Notes: generated by a model not told the origin, from the sequence alone. A DNA stretch of 64,000 nt from Oscillospiraceae bacterium (GCA_015067895.1 SVLP01000005.1:41059-105058); one strand, 5' to 3'. Positions 1-9,094 are shown, numbered from the stretch's first letter. A program made the numbers and translations.

Positions 1-2247
1 GTTCTGAGGGCCATGAATATCCCCATCTACACCGCCGAGGGCTGGGAGGCCGATGACGTCATTGGCACCGTGGGCCGGATCTGCGGCGAGGAGGATTGGG
101 AGTGCGTCATTGTCACCGGTGACCGGGACTCCCTCCAGCTGATCGATGACCATGTCACCGTCATGCTGGAGACCACCAAGGGCACCATCCGCTACGACCG
201 GGCCAGATTCGTCGAGGACTACGGCTTCGAGCCGAAAAAGCTCATCGACCTCAAGGCCCTGATGGGAGACAGCTCCGACAACATCCCCGGCGTCAAGGGC
301 ATCGGCGAGAAGACCGCCAAGAATCTGCTTCTGGAGTTCGGCAGTCTGGACGGGGTCTACGAGAATCTGGACAGTAAGGTCATCAAGCCCAAGCAGCGGG
401 AGAACCTGACCACCTACCGCGACAACGCATATCTGAGCTACGACCTTGCCACCATCCGTCCCAACGCGCCCATCGACTTCGATCCCCTGGACGCGGTGGT
501 GCGGCCCTACAACAATCAGGAGCTTTACAACCTCTTCGTCCGGCTGGAGTTTGTCAAGCTCATCGACAAATACCACCTCCGGGGTGCGGACATCGAAGCC
601 GCGCCTGTGAAGGTGGATACCGAGCCACTGAAGCGCTGCGACTGCCTGCCCTCTCCGGGCACTCCCTGCGCCGTGTATCTGGCTCCCGATGGGAGCATCG
701 GCGTGGCCTGGGAGAATGGCGTCTGCGCCGTGACGCCCCTGGAGGCCGGGTGCCTGTCCGACCTGCTGGCTGATGGAGGGGAGTTTACTCTCCACGACTG
801 CAAGTCCACCTGGCATGGGCTGGAGAATCTGGGTCTGCCCATCCCCAAGTGCGCCTTTGATACCGCGCTGGCGGCCTACGACCTGAATCCCTCCGCGTCC
901 GACTACCCCGTCTCCAAGCTGGCCACCAACTTTCTGGGGCTCAATGCCGATGACGGCGACCCCATCGCCTGTGCCGAAGCCATCTGGAAGCTGCGTCCGG
1001 TCATGACCGCCGAGCTCCGGGATATAGGCATGGAGCAGCTCTATAATGAGATCGAGCTGCCATTGTGTGATGTGCTCTACCGGATGGAACAGGAGGGCAT
1101 CGCCGTTGACCGTCCCACCCTGGATGCCTTCGGCAAGATGCTGAGTGCACGGATCGACGACTGCGAGAAGCTGATCTACTCCTATTCCGATGGCCCCTTC
1201 AACATCAATTCCACCAAGCAGCTGGGCGTCCTCCTCTTCGAGACTCTGGGACTGCCCCCGGTGAAAAAGACCAAGACCGGCTACTCCACCAATGTGGAGG
1301 TGCTGGAAAAGCTGAAGGACAAGCACCCCATCATCCCCGCCATCATGGATTATCGAATGCTGACCAAGCTGAAATCCACCTACGCCGACGGCCTGATGAA
1401 GGTCATCTGCGGCGACGGCCGCATCCGCACCACCTTCCAGAATCTGGTCACCGCCACCGGCAGACTGTCCTCCACGGAGCCGAACCTTCAGAACATCCCC
1501 GTCCGCACCGATCTGGGTGCGGAGATCCGGAAGATGTTCGTGCCGAAGGCGGGTCACGTGCTGGTGGACGCGGACTACAGCCAGATCGAGCTGCGGGTGC
1601 TGGCGCATATTGCCAATGATACCGTCATGCAGGAGGCCTTCAAGAGCGGTCTGGATGTCCACACCGTCACCGCGTCCCAGGTCTTCGACGTGCCCTTCGA
1701 GGAGGTCACCAGCCTACAGCGGAGAAACGCCAAGGCGGTCAACTTCGGCATCGTCTACGGCATTTCCGAGTTTTCTCTGGCGGAGGATCTGGGTGTCAGC
1801 CGCTGGGAGGCCAGGGACTATATCGACTCCTACCTCGACCACTATCAGGGTGTCCGCAGATATATGAAGCAGGTGGTCATTGACGCCCGGGATACGGGCT
1901 ATACCCAGACCATCTATGGACGCCGCCGGAGCATCCCGGAGCTGAAATCCAGCAATTTCAATGTCCGCAGCGGTGCCGAGCGCATCGCGCTGAATACGCC
2001 CATCCAGGGCACCGCCGCCGACCTCATCAAGCTGGCCATGATCCGGGTGGACGCGGCCCTTCGGGAAAACTTTCCCGAAGCGAAGCTGATCCTCCAGGTG
2101 CATGACGAGCTGATCGTGGAGTGCCCCGAGTCCATCGCTCCGGAGGTTGCCCGGCTGGTCAGCCGGGAGATGGAGCAGGTTGCCGTCCTGAACGTGCCCT
2201 TGACCGCCGAGGCCAAGTGGGGAAAGAGCTGGTACGACGCAAAATGA
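1..2247 (+). CDS. polA: DNA polymerase I, 5' end outside window
   Basis: This is the Pol I chain of replication and repair (Okazaki primer removal, gap filling). The reading frame is open from base 1, so the true start lies upstream; the ATG at 13 is internal. Visible order: the end of the 5'-3' exonuclease domain (GWEADDVIGT, then the HhH segment GVKGIGEKTAKNLL), a degenerate 3'-5' exonuclease domain that lacks the DxE motif, then the family A polymerase domain with DADYSQIELRVLAH (motif A), the O-helix RRNAKAVNFGIVYG and QVHDELIVE (motif C). Loss of proofreading is common in Gram-positive Pol I. The stop overlaps the rimI ATG (ATGA at 2244). Confidence 0.97.
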   Translation, partial: VLRAMNIPIYTAEGWEADDVIGTVGRICGEEDWECVIVTGDRDSLQLIDDHVTVMLETTKGTIRYDRARFVEDYGFEPKKLIDLKALMGDSSDNIPGVKGIGEKTAKNLLLEFGSLDGVYENLDSKVIKPKQRENLTTYRDNAYLSYDLATIRPNAPIDFDPLDAVVRPYNNQELYNLFVRLEFVKLIDKYHLRGADIEAAPVKVDTEPLKRCDCLPSPGTPCAVYLAPDGSIGVAWENGVCAVTPLEAGCLSDLLADGGEFTLHDCKSTWHGLENLGLPIPKCAFDTALAAYDLNPSASDYPVSKLATNFLGLNADDGDPIACAEAIWKLRPVMTAELRDIGMEQLYNEIELPLCDVLYRMEQEGIAVDRPTLDAFGKMLSARIDDCEKLIYSYSDGPFNINSTKQLGVLLFETLGLPPVKKTKTGYSTNVEVLEKLKDKHPIIPAIMDYRMLTKLKSTYADGLMKVICGDGRIRTTFQNLVTATGRLSSTEPNLQNIPVRTDLGAEIRKMFVPKAGHVLVDADYSQIELRVLAHIANDTVMQEAFKSGLDVHTVTASQVFDVPFEEVTSLQRRNAKAVNFGIVYGISEFSLAEDLGVSRWEARDYIDSYLDHYQGVRRYMKQVVIDARDTGYTQTIYGRRRSIPELKSSNFNVRSGAERIALNTPIQGTAADLIKLAMIRVDAALRENFPEAKLILQVHDELIVECPESIAPEVARLVSREMEQVAVLNVPLTAEAKWGKSWYDAK

Positions 2248-2678
2248 TCGAGATCGTAAGAATGAATGAAACCCACGTGGCTGCCGTGGCGGAGCTGGAG
2301 AAGCAGAATTTCTCCGAGCCCTGGTCGGAAAATTCCGTCCGGGGGGAGCTGACCAATGCCCTGGCATTGTGGCTGGTGGCTTTGGACGGGGAGACCGTCG
2401 TGGGCTATGTGGGCAGTCAGACGGTGTTGGGGGAAGCGGATATGATGAATATTGCCGTTGCCGATTCCCACCGCCGCCGGGGCATCGCCCGCCTTCTGGT
2501 GCAGGAGCTGATTGCCCGGCTGGACGCCACCATGCTGACGCTGGAGGTGCGCGCCTCCAATGCCCCCGCCATCGCCCTTTATGAGTCCTTGGGCTTTACC
2601 CAGGTGGGACTTCGCAAAAATTACTACCGAAAACCCAAGGAAGACGCTCTGATCCTGAGAAAGGAGTGGAATCATTGA
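2244..2678 (+). CDS. rimI: Ribosomal protein bS18 alanine N-acetyltransferase (GNAT)
   Basis: A 144-aa GNAT acyltransferase. The start is the ATG at 2244 that overlaps the polA stop as ATGA, which implies translational coupling; a longer in-frame ORF reaching into polA is ignored. The acetyl-CoA loop appears as SHRRRGIARLL, followed by LEVRASNAPAIALYESLGF, the RimI signature region. RimI homologues acetylate the N-terminus of ribosomal protein S18, and in Firmicutes the gene commonly sits beside tsaD, as here. A broader N-acetyltransferase role cannot be excluded. Confidence 0.9.
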   Translation: MIEIVRMNETHVAAVAELEKQNFSEPWSENSVRGELTNALALWLVALDGETVVGYVGSQTVLGEADMMNIAVADSHRRRGIARLLVQELIARLDATMLTLEVRASNAPAIALYESLGFTQVGLRKNYYRKPKEDALILRKEWNH

Positions 2679-3691
2679 ACATTTTAGCAGTGGAATCCAG
2701 CTGCGACGAGACCGCCGTTGCCATCGTCCGCGATGGCCGTGAGATCCTGACCGACTGCATCGCCAGTCAGGTTGCCGAGCACCGCATCTACGGCGGCGTC
2801 GTCCCCGAGATCGCGTCCCGCAAGCATGTGGAGGCCATCTACGGCCTTGCCGACGAAGCCCTGATGAAGACCGGCCTGACCCGCTCCGACATCGACGCCG
2901 TGGCGGTGACCTATGCCCCCGGCCTGATCGGTGCGGTGCTGGTGGGCGTGAACTTCGCCAAGTCCGCCGCCATGGCCCTCGGCAAGCCCCTGATCCCCGT
3001 GCACCACATCCGGGGCCACATCGCCGCCAATTATCTGGCCTTCCCCGACCTGAAGCCCCCCTTCCTGTGTCTGGTTGTCTCCGGCGGACACACCATGATC
3101 GTGGAGGTCGAGGACTACACCAAAATGCGCATCCTGGGCACCACGCTGGATGACGCGGCGGGTGAGTGCTTCGACAAGGTGGGCAGAGTTCTGGGCATGC
3201 CCTATCCCGGCGGTGCGGCTCTGGACAAGGCCGCCCAGGCGGGCGATGACACCCGCTACCCCATGCCCCGGCCCAAGCCCGGCGAGAATCCCTACGACAT
3301 GAGCTTCTCGGGCCTGAAGACTGCGGCCCTGAACACCATCCACCACGCCCAGCAGGTGGGTGAGGACATCGACATCCCCGGCCTCTGCGCCAGCTTCTGC
3401 GCCGCCGTGTCCGATACCCTGGTACCCAGAGTGGTCATGGCTCTGAAGGAGACGGGGCACAAGCAGCTGGCCGTTGCCGGCGGCGTGGCCGCCAACTCCC
3501 GGATCCGCCGGGATATCCTGGCAGCAGCTGAAAAGCTGGGTGTTCAGGTCTATCTGCCGCCCCTGAGCCTCTGCGGCGACAATGCCGCCATGATCGGCTC
3601 CCAGGCCTACTACGAGTACCTGGCGGGCAACACCGCAGGCATGGAGCTGAACGCCTACGCCACAAAGTCCATCCTGGGCGAGACCCTTTGA
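2675..3691 (+). CDS. tsaD: tRNA N6-adenosine threonylcarbamoyltransferase TsaD
   Basis: Transfers the threonylcarbamoyl group to A37 of ANN-decoding tRNAs (t6A) together with TsaB/TsaE. The ASKHA fold is clear: ILAVESSCDETAVAIV at the N-terminus, metal ligands in HHIRGH, VVSGGHT, and AVAGGVAANSRIR near the C-terminus. I prefer the TTG at 2675, which overlaps the rimI stop and lies 8 nt after AAGGAG (2661-2666) and gives MNILAVESS; a GTG at 2666 lies inside that ribosome binding site. Length 338 aa is normal. The gene closes the polA-rimI-tsaD operon. Confidence 0.95.
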   Translation: MNILAVESSCDETAVAIVRDGREILTDCIASQVAEHRIYGGVVPEIASRKHVEAIYGLADEALMKTGLTRSDIDAVAVTYAPGLIGAVLVGVNFAKSAAMALGKPLIPVHHIRGHIAANYLAFPDLKPPFLCLVVSGGHTMIVEVEDYTKMRILGTTLDDAAGECFDKVGRVLGMPYPGGAALDKAAQAGDDTRYPMPRPKPGENPYDMSFSGLKTAALNTIHHAQQVGEDIDIPGLCASFCAAVSDTLVPRVVMALKETGHKQLAVAGGVAANSRIRRDILAAAEKLGVQVYLPPLSLCGDNAAMIGSQAYYEYLAGNTAGMELNAYATKSILGETL

Positions 3692-3698
3692 TCGATAA

Positions 3699-3729
3699 TG
3701 CAGGAGCATCCAAATGCTCCTGCATTTTT
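3699..3729 (+). terminator. Intrinsic terminator after tsaD
   Basis: Perfect 11-bp stem (TGCAGGAGCAT with its complement, loop CCAA) followed by five T. Confidence 0.9.
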
Positions 3730-4030
3730 CGTATCTTGTTTCAGATGAATGAAATTTCCTGCATAAATATCCGAAGCAAAATACCGGAAGCTGTCGAACT
3801 GCTCCGAATAATCGGGAAAAGACTGCAGCTAGTTGAAAAGCCAGGATTTACGCGGGAGAAACAGGGGAGGGGAGTTGTGGAAAAGCCTGTGGAAAGTGTG
3901 CATAACTTTTTGTATAATCCGGGCATATCCTGTCGGGAGTGATCGAAGAAGGGGAGCAGAACCGAACTTTTCCGGCAGGATCCCGGTGAGACCATGCAGC
4001 AAAAGCTGTTTCCGTCCCTGCCTGAGCCGC
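3730..4030 (+). other. Intergenic stretch with possible promoter and hairpin, no gene seen
   Basis: About 300 nt without a credible CDS. It holds two DnaA-box-like words (TTGTGGAAA about 3875-3883, CTGTGGAAA about 3887-3895), a TATAAT at 3913-3918 with only a weak -35, and a 10-bp imperfect stem (ATCCTGTCGG near 3926 with CCGGCAGGAT near 3972). A short untranslated RNA or a long leader is possible; I recognise no RNA family. Confidence 0.35.
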
Positions 4031-4058
4031 TTGACAACCGGGCGCAGGGTGATACAAT
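4031..4058 (+). promoter_or_regulatory. Sigma-A promoter for the AEC transporter
   Basis: TTGACA (4031-4036), 16-nt spacer, TACAAT (4053-4058), 27 nt before the ATG. Confidence 0.65.
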
Positions 4059-4085
4059 AGAGCCAGAAACAAAGGGGGTATCATC

Positions 4086-4997
4086 ATGCTCGACATTCTC
4101 ACCCGGGCGGGCAGCTTCATCGCCATCATCGTCCTGGGCTACATTCTGAAAAAGGTCGGCATCTTCAGGCAGGAGGACTTCGGCGTCCTTTCCAAGATCA
4201 CCATCCGCATCACCCTGCCCGCTGCCATCATCACATCCTTTGCAGGCAAGCAGATCGATCCGAGCCTGCTGATCCTGCTGGCCCTGGGCATCCTCTGCGG
4301 CGTGGTATACATCTGCCTGGGCTTTCTGCTGAACCGGAAGAATTCCCGGGAGCAGCGGGCCTTCGACATCCTGAATCTGCCGGGCTACAACATCGGCTGC
4401 TTCACCATGCCCTTTGCCCAGAGCTTCCTGGGCCCCATGGGCGTCATCGCCACCAGCCTCTTCGACAGCGGCAATGCCTTCATCTGTCTGGGCGGTGCCT
4501 TCGGCGTGGCCTCCTCGGTCAAGGACGGCAGGGGCTTCGACTTCAAGCGGATCGTGAAGGCTTTGGGCAAGTCCGTGCCCTTCGTGACCTATCTGCTCAT
4601 GGTGCTCCTGAATCTGCTGCGCATCAGAGTGCCCGGCCCCGTTGTCGAGTGTGCCGGGATCATCGGTGGCGCCAACTCCTTTATGGCCATGTTCATGATC
4701 GGCGTGGGCTTCAAGCTGGATCTGGGGGATAAGGGGCAGCTTGGGAAGATCATCAGGATCCTGGGTGTCCGCTATGGTATGGCAGTTCTCTTCGCTCTGG
4801 TCTTCTATTTCGCCCTGCCCTTCGATATCCAGGTTCGTCAGGCGTTGGTTATCCTGGTCTTCAGCCCCATCGGCTCCGCCGTTCCTCCCTTCACCGCCGA
4901 GCTGGGCGGCGACACCGGATTGAGCAGTGCCATCAACTCCATGGCCATCGTCATCAGCATCTGCATCTATGTGGTGCTGCTGAGCGTGATGCTTTGA
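4086..4997 (+). CDS. AEC family (auxin efflux carrier-like) transporter
   Basis: A 303-aa integral membrane protein with about ten hydrophobic segments in two halves, the layout of the AEC/BART superfamily. Typical features are an N-terminal GYILKKVGIF loop, PAAIITSF in the first half, LNLPGYNIGCFTMPFAQ, and an ending with SPIGSAVPPFTAELGGDTGLSSAINS. Bacterial members export or exchange organic anions such as malate or malonate; the substrate here cannot be inferred. The gene is monocistronic, with its own promoter and terminator. RBS AAAGGGGG lies just upstream. Confidence 0.9.
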   Translation: MLDILTRAGSFIAIIVLGYILKKVGIFRQEDFGVLSKITIRITLPAAIITSFAGKQIDPSLLILLALGILCGVVYICLGFLLNRKNSREQRAFDILNLPGYNIGCFTMPFAQSFLGPMGVIATSLFDSGNAFICLGGAFGVASSVKDGRGFDFKRIVKALGKSVPFVTYLLMVLLNLLRIRVPGPVVECAGIIGGANSFMAMFMIGVGFKLDLGDKGQLGKIIRILGVRYGMAVLFALVFYFALPFDIQVRQALVILVFSPIGSAVPPFTAELGGDTGLSSAINSMAIVISICIYVVLLSVML

Positions 4998-5003
4998 GCA
5001 GCA

Positions 5004-5036
5004 ACAGCCCCATCGGCCGATGGGGCTGTCGTTTTT
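5004..5036 (+). terminator. Intrinsic terminator after AEC gene
   Basis: Stem ACAGCCCCAT with ATGGGGCTGT, six-base loop, then CGTTTTT. Confidence 0.9.
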
Positions 5037-5082
5037 GTCAGAAAATCCTGCCCGGGATCGGAAATGATGTGAAAAAATCCAA

Positions 5083-5111
5083 TTTACAATTCCAATAAAA
5101 TCATGTATACT
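5083..5111 (+). promoter_or_regulatory. Sigma-A promoter of the BY-kinase operon
   Basis: TTTACA (5083-5088), 17-nt spacer, TATACT (5106-5111), leaving an 82-nt leader before the first start codon. Confidence 0.65.
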
Positions 5112-5193
5112 AAATTAGTATGGGTATGTATGCCCGGATGAGAAAGTCAATCGCATTCTGCCGCAGCCGCGGCAGTCGGATAGGAGAATCGCT

Positions 5194-6048
5194 GTGAAAC
5201 GAATCAATGTTTTACTTTCACTCGTGCTGGCCGCAGCAGTGGGCTTGTTTGGCGTGTATCTGCTGTGGATCCACAACAATCTGGATACCACCGGCCCCGT
5301 TATCACCATCGATGAGGAGCTGCTGGTGATCTCCGTAGAGGATCCCGAGGAGGCGCTTTTCCAGGGGATCACCGCCGTTGACGATCGCAGCGGCGATGTG
5401 ACCGGGTCGCTTTTGGTGGAGAGCATCTACGGCATCAATGAGGACAACCTGACCAACGTGGTCTATGCCGCCTTCGACCATGCCGGAAACGTGAGCAAGA
5501 TCGCCCGGCAGATCTGCTATGACGACTACCGGCATCCCCGTTTCGAGCTGTTCGGCTCGCTGACCTTCCCCGCCGATTCCGGCTACGATGTGCTGGATTT
5601 CGTGGGGGCCAGCGATGTGATCGAGGGCGATATCCGCCGCCGCGTCCATGCCACCCTGGTGAGCGATACCAAATCCCTGAACGAGGTCGGTACGCACAAG
5701 GTTCGCTTTCAGGTGACCAATTCCCTGGGCGATACCGTGGAGCTGGATCTGCCTGTGGAGGTCTACGATCCCCAGTGGTATTCCGCACGGGTGGAGTTGG
5801 AGGAGTATCTGATCTACATCAAGCAGGGCAGCAGCTTCCGCGCGGAGGACTATCTGAAGACCTTCCTGCTGCGTGGCGATGAGATCGATCTGAGTTACCG
5901 GATCCCGGAGGATGTGGTCTGTGAGATCAACGGCACCGTCAATACCCAGGTGCCCGGCGTCTATGACATCGATTTTATCCTGTCGAAGAATGTGAATCTG
6001 GAGACCTTCAGCGGTCAGGCCAAGCTGATCGTTGTGGTCGAGGAGTAA
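5194..6048 (+). CDS. Membrane-anchored protein with Ig/cadherin-like repeats
   Basis: A 284-aa protein of unknown function. It starts at GTG 5194 after TAGGAG. One N-terminal transmembrane or uncleaved signal segment (residues about 5-25) is followed by an extracellular part with three beta-sandwich-like units of the DUF5011/bacterial Ig type: DTTGPVITIDEE...VDDRSGDVT, then a central unit, then a C-terminal unit ending in NLETFSGQAKLIVVVEE. The phrase VVYAAFDHAGNVSK is typical of these folds. As the first gene of the operon it may be a surface or scaffold partner of the downstream co-polymerase/kinases. The domain call is inference. Confidence 0.75.
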   Translation: MKRINVLLSLVLAAAVGLFGVYLLWIHNNLDTTGPVITIDEELLVISVEDPEEALFQGITAVDDRSGDVTGSLLVESIYGINEDNLTNVVYAAFDHAGNVSKIARQICYDDYRHPRFELFGSLTFPADSGYDVLDFVGASDVIEGDIRRRVHATLVSDTKSLNEVGTHKVRFQVTNSLGDTVELDLPVEVYDPQWYSARVELEEYLIYIKQGSSFRAEDYLKTFLLRGDEIDLSYRIPEDVVCEINGTVNTQVPGVYDIDFILSKNVNLETFSGQAKLIVVVEE

Positions 6049-6059
6049 GGAGGGCGGAC

Positions 6060-7535
6060 ATGGAAAACGAGAAAGAAGTACAGCCCTATCAGAAATCGCT
6101 GATGTCCTTCGATCCCATCGTCCTGTTCCGGGATGCCGCAAGAAAATGGCTCCTGGTGGTGGTGGTCGCGGTGATCTGCGGTATCGGAGCCTATATCTAT
6201 ACGGACAGCGGCTATACCCCCTGGTACACCACGGAGGCGACTTTGGTTCTGACGACCCGGGACAGCTCCTCCACCGTTTATAACAATCTGGATTCCACCT
6301 CCAGTCTGGCCACAGTCTTCACGGAGATCCTCAACAGCTCCGTCATGCGCAACAATGTCCTCGATGAGCTGCAGATGGATTCCTTCAACGGCGCCATCAG
6401 CGCGTCAGCCATCGAAGCGACCAACCTGCTGACCGTCCGGGTCATGGCCCGGGATCCCAGGACGGCGTTCCGTGTGATCGAGGTGCTGCTGGAGCGTCAC
6501 GAGATGGTGACCTATGCCGTCATGGGCGATATCGTCCTGGAAGTGCTGGAGCCGCCCACGATTCCGATGCGCCCGTCCAACTCGGTGGATTCGGCCTCTT
6601 CCATGAAGAAGACGATGGTGCTGGTGGCTGCGGGCATGTTCGCCCTTCTTGTCGTATTGTCCTATTTCAAGGATGTGGTGCGCAGCAAGGAGGAGGCAGA
6701 GCAGAAGCTCGACTGCTGGTGCCTGGGCGAGATCTACCACGAGCGCAAGAAGCGAAAGCTTGGTGACGTCCTGCGCCGCAGGAAGCAAAGTATCCTCATC
6801 ACCCATCCGGAGACCGGCTTCCGCTATGTGACTACCATGAGTAAGCTCCGCCGCCGGGTGGAGCAGCATATCCACAAGGGCAAGGTATTGATGGTCACCT
6901 CCGTCATGGAGAACGAGGGCAAGTCCACCGTCTCCACAAACCTGGCCCTGGCCATGGCGAAAAAGTATCAGAAAGTCCTTTTGATCGACTGCGACCTGCA
7001 CAAGCCTGCCTGCCGCAAGATCATGGACAGTGAGCTGCCCGCCTATTTCACCCATGATGTGATCTCCGGCAAGGTCAAGCTCAAAGAGGCCGTCTGCACG
7101 GACAAGCTCAGCCGCATGGACATGCTCTTCGCCAAGCACTGTACCCCCCAGGAGGCCGGTGACCTCATCAACTCCAAGGGTCTGCCCGAGCTGCTGCGGC
7201 AGGCGAGGGAGCTGTACGACTTCATTATCATCGACCTGCCCCCCATGGCGATCGTGCCCGATCCCGAGGCGGTCATGGAGCATGTGGACGGCAGCCTGTT
7301 GGTCATCCGTCAAAATGGCGTCCGTGTTCCCGATCTGAACCGTGCCGTGGCAGATCTGCAGCGCGGCAAGGCCAAGCTGCTGGGCTGCGTCATCAATAAT
7401 GTACATTCCACCGGCATCCTGTCCGGTGAAGGCTATGGCACCGGCTATGGCCGCTACGGCGGATACGGCCGCTATGGCCGCTATGGTAAATACGGTCGTT
7501 ACGGCGCCTACGCCGCCAAACAATCTGAGGAATAA
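6060..7535 (+). CDS. Wzz-type co-polymerase fused to BY-kinase (copy 1)
   Basis: A 491-aa polysaccharide chain-length regulator joined to a bacterial tyrosine autokinase. Residues about 1-210 form the Wzz part with two TM helices (about 30-50 and 182-202). The cytoplasmic kinase has a Walker A segment ENEGKST, Walker A' VLLIDCDLHKP and Walker B FIIIDLPP (usual form IIDTPP). The tail is Gly-Tyr rich with about nine tyrosines, the expected autophosphorylation cluster. Firmicutes usually split these parts into two proteins (CpsC/CpsD), so the fusion is notable. No cognate phosphatase or glycosyltransferase is adjacent. Confidence 0.9.
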   Translation: MENEKEVQPYQKSLMSFDPIVLFRDAARKWLLVVVVAVICGIGAYIYTDSGYTPWYTTEATLVLTTRDSSSTVYNNLDSTSSLATVFTEILNSSVMRNNVLDELQMDSFNGAISASAIEATNLLTVRVMARDPRTAFRVIEVLLERHEMVTYAVMGDIVLEVLEPPTIPMRPSNSVDSASSMKKTMVLVAAGMFALLVVLSYFKDVVRSKEEAEQKLDCWCLGEIYHERKKRKLGDVLRRRKQSILITHPETGFRYVTTMSKLRRRVEQHIHKGKVLMVTSVMENEGKSTVSTNLALAMAKKYQKVLLIDCDLHKPACRKIMDSELPAYFTHDVISGKVKLKEAVCTDKLSRMDMLFAKHCTPQEAGDLINSKGLPELLRQARELYDFIIIDLPPMAIVPDPEAVMEHVDGSLLVIRQNGVRVPDLNRAVADLQRGKAKLLGCVINNVHSTGILSGEGYGTGYGRYGGYGRYGRYGKYGRYGAYAAKQSEE

Positions 7536-7547
7536 GGAGGCCGGATC

Positions 7548-9002
7548 ATGGATGAAAAAGAACTGACGATCCCGAAAATAGACCTGATCTTCATCTTCCG
7601 TATCTGGCTGCGTTACGCGAAGCGATTCTGGGCCATGGCCCTGGTCCTGGCGTTCCTGTGCGCGGGAGTCCTGGGCTATACCGGCTACCGGGCCTATACC
7701 CCGGTGTATGAGGCTTCGGTCTCCTTCACCGTGAAGGTGGCCAATCCCCTCTATGCCAGCATCAACGCCTATAACAACGCCACCGCCACCCAGCTCAACG
7801 CCACCTTCCCCTATATCCTGCGCAGTGCCATCCTGCGGCAGCGGGTCAGCGAGCATCTGGGTGTGGGAAGCATCCCCGGCGTGACCACGACGGTGCTGCC
7901 CAATTCCAACATCTTCACCATGCGTGTGCGCGATACGAACCCGGAGCGTGCCTATCGGGTGCTCCAGGCGGTCATTGAATGCTATCCCCAGGTGGCGGAC
8001 TACGTGGTCGGCGCCACGAAGCTGACCATGCTTGACGACAGCGGTGTTCCCACGAAGCCTGTCTACGACCTGGATCTGCGGGATTCCCTGATCCTGGGCG
8101 CGGCTGGCGGTGTGCTGATCTGGGCGGCCTTCATGCTGCTGCTGACCTTGAGCCGCCGTACGGTGCACAACGAGGATGAGCTGAAGCGGACGATGAACTA
8201 CCCGTGTCTGGGCATCATCCCAGCCACAAAGGTGGTGGGCCGGGACAAGCGCTGCCCCCTGATCCACCATGACAACGGCAAATTCGGCTTTGCCGAGTCT
8301 GTGCGGCTGCTGCAGATCCATGTGCAGAAGGAGATGGATGCCCAGAATAAGAAGGTCATCATGGTCTCCGGCGCGATCCCCGGCGAGGGCAAGACAACCA
8401 TCGCGGTGAACCTGGCCATCGCCTATGCCAAGAAGGGCCACCGGACGCTGCTGGTGGACTGTGATATGTACAATCCCTCCGTGGTCAAGTCCCTGGATGT
8501 GAACGAGCCCCGCTCCATGAAGGAGTATATGGCCGGTACCATCACCGCCAAGGAGCTGCTGCGCAAGACCAGCATCCGGCATCTGTATTGCCTGCCCACG
8601 GACGTGGACTTCAAGGATGTGGGTGCCAAGGCGTCCCTGGACAAGCTGCTTCGGGCTGCCAGGGAGACCTTCGACATCATCATCATGGATACGCCGCCCT
8701 GCTCCTTGATGGTGGATGCGGCAGAGCTTGCCGATGTGGCGGACTGCGCCCTGATGGTCATCCGTCAGGACTACGCCTCCCGCGCCCAGATCATGGAGGG
8801 CGTGCACCTGCTGACGGACAATGGTCTGCCCCTGATCGGCTGTACCATCAACGGTGTGGTCGGCAACCTGGCTACCTCCGGCTATAAGTACGGCAATGGC
8901 TACGGTTACGGCTATGGCTACGGATATGGCTACGGCTACGGCTATGGCTACGGTTACGGCAGCGGCTACGGCTACGGAAGCAAGAAGCACGATTCTGACT
9001 GA
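7548..9002 (+). CDS. Wzz-type co-polymerase fused to BY-kinase (copy 2)
   Basis: A 484-aa paralogue of the preceding gene, 12 nt downstream, in the same order: TM helix about 30-50, periplasm-facing loop, second TM about 178-200, then kinase with Walker A PGEGKTT, Walker A' TLLVDCDMYNP and Walker B IIIMDTPP. The C-terminus is an almost pure Gly-Tyr dipeptide run encoded by a GGCTAC-like hexanucleotide repeat. Two complete fused kinases side by side suggest hetero-oligomers or separate regulation of one polymer; this is inference. The start ATG 7548 follows AAGGAGG. Confidence 0.92.
   Translation: MDEKELTIPKIDLIFIFRIWLRYAKRFWAMALVLAFLCAGVLGYTGYRAYTPVYEASVSFTVKVANPLYASINAYNNATATQLNATFPYILRSAILRQRVSEHLGVGSIPGVTTTVLPNSNIFTMRVRDTNPERAYRVLQAVIECYPQVADYVVGATKLTMLDDSGVPTKPVYDLDLRDSLILGAAGGVLIWAAFMLLLTLSRRTVHNEDELKRTMNYPCLGIIPATKVVGRDKRCPLIHHDNGKFGFAESVRLLQIHVQKEMDAQNKKVIMVSGAIPGEGKTTIAVNLAIAYAKKGHRTLLVDCDMYNPSVVKSLDVNEPRSMKEYMAGTITAKELLRKTSIRHLYCLPTDVDFKDVGAKASLDKLLRAARETFDIIIMDTPPCSLMVDAAELADVADCALMVIRQDYASRAQIMEGVHLLTDNGLPLIGCTINGVVGNLATSGYKYGNGYGYGYGYGYGYGYGYGYGYGSGYGYGSKKHDSD
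8898..8985 (+). repeat. GGCTAC-type hexanucleotide tandem repeat (Gly-Tyr tail)
   Basis: Near-perfect six-base tandem repeat inside the second BY-kinase gene; each unit encodes Gly-Tyr, about ten times, interrupted once by Ser. Such repeats can change copy number in frame. Confidence 0.9.
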
Positions 9003-9011
9003 AATGATACG

Positions 9012-9048
9012 GGACTCCCCATTTTGGGGAGTCCTCTTGTCATTTTTT
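9012..9048 (+). terminator. Terminator after the BY-kinase operon
   Basis: Stem GGACTCCCC with GGGGAGTCC, loop ATTTT, and a T-rich tail that ends in six T. Confidence 0.75.
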
Positions 9049-9094
9049 GCCCGGAAAGAGGGCAGAAAAGTACTATATTTTGTGGTTAATTTCA

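Noticed and set aside
3870..3920. Replication origin
   Set aside because: Only two weak DnaA-box-like words, no dnaA/dnaN neighbours and no AT-rich unwinding element.
3688..3942. 84-aa plus-strand ORF
   Set aside because: It starts inside the tsaD stop region, spans its terminator and has no RBS.
8898..8985. Tandem repeat as CRISPR-like array
   Set aside because: Six-base units in frame within a coding gene, no spacers.
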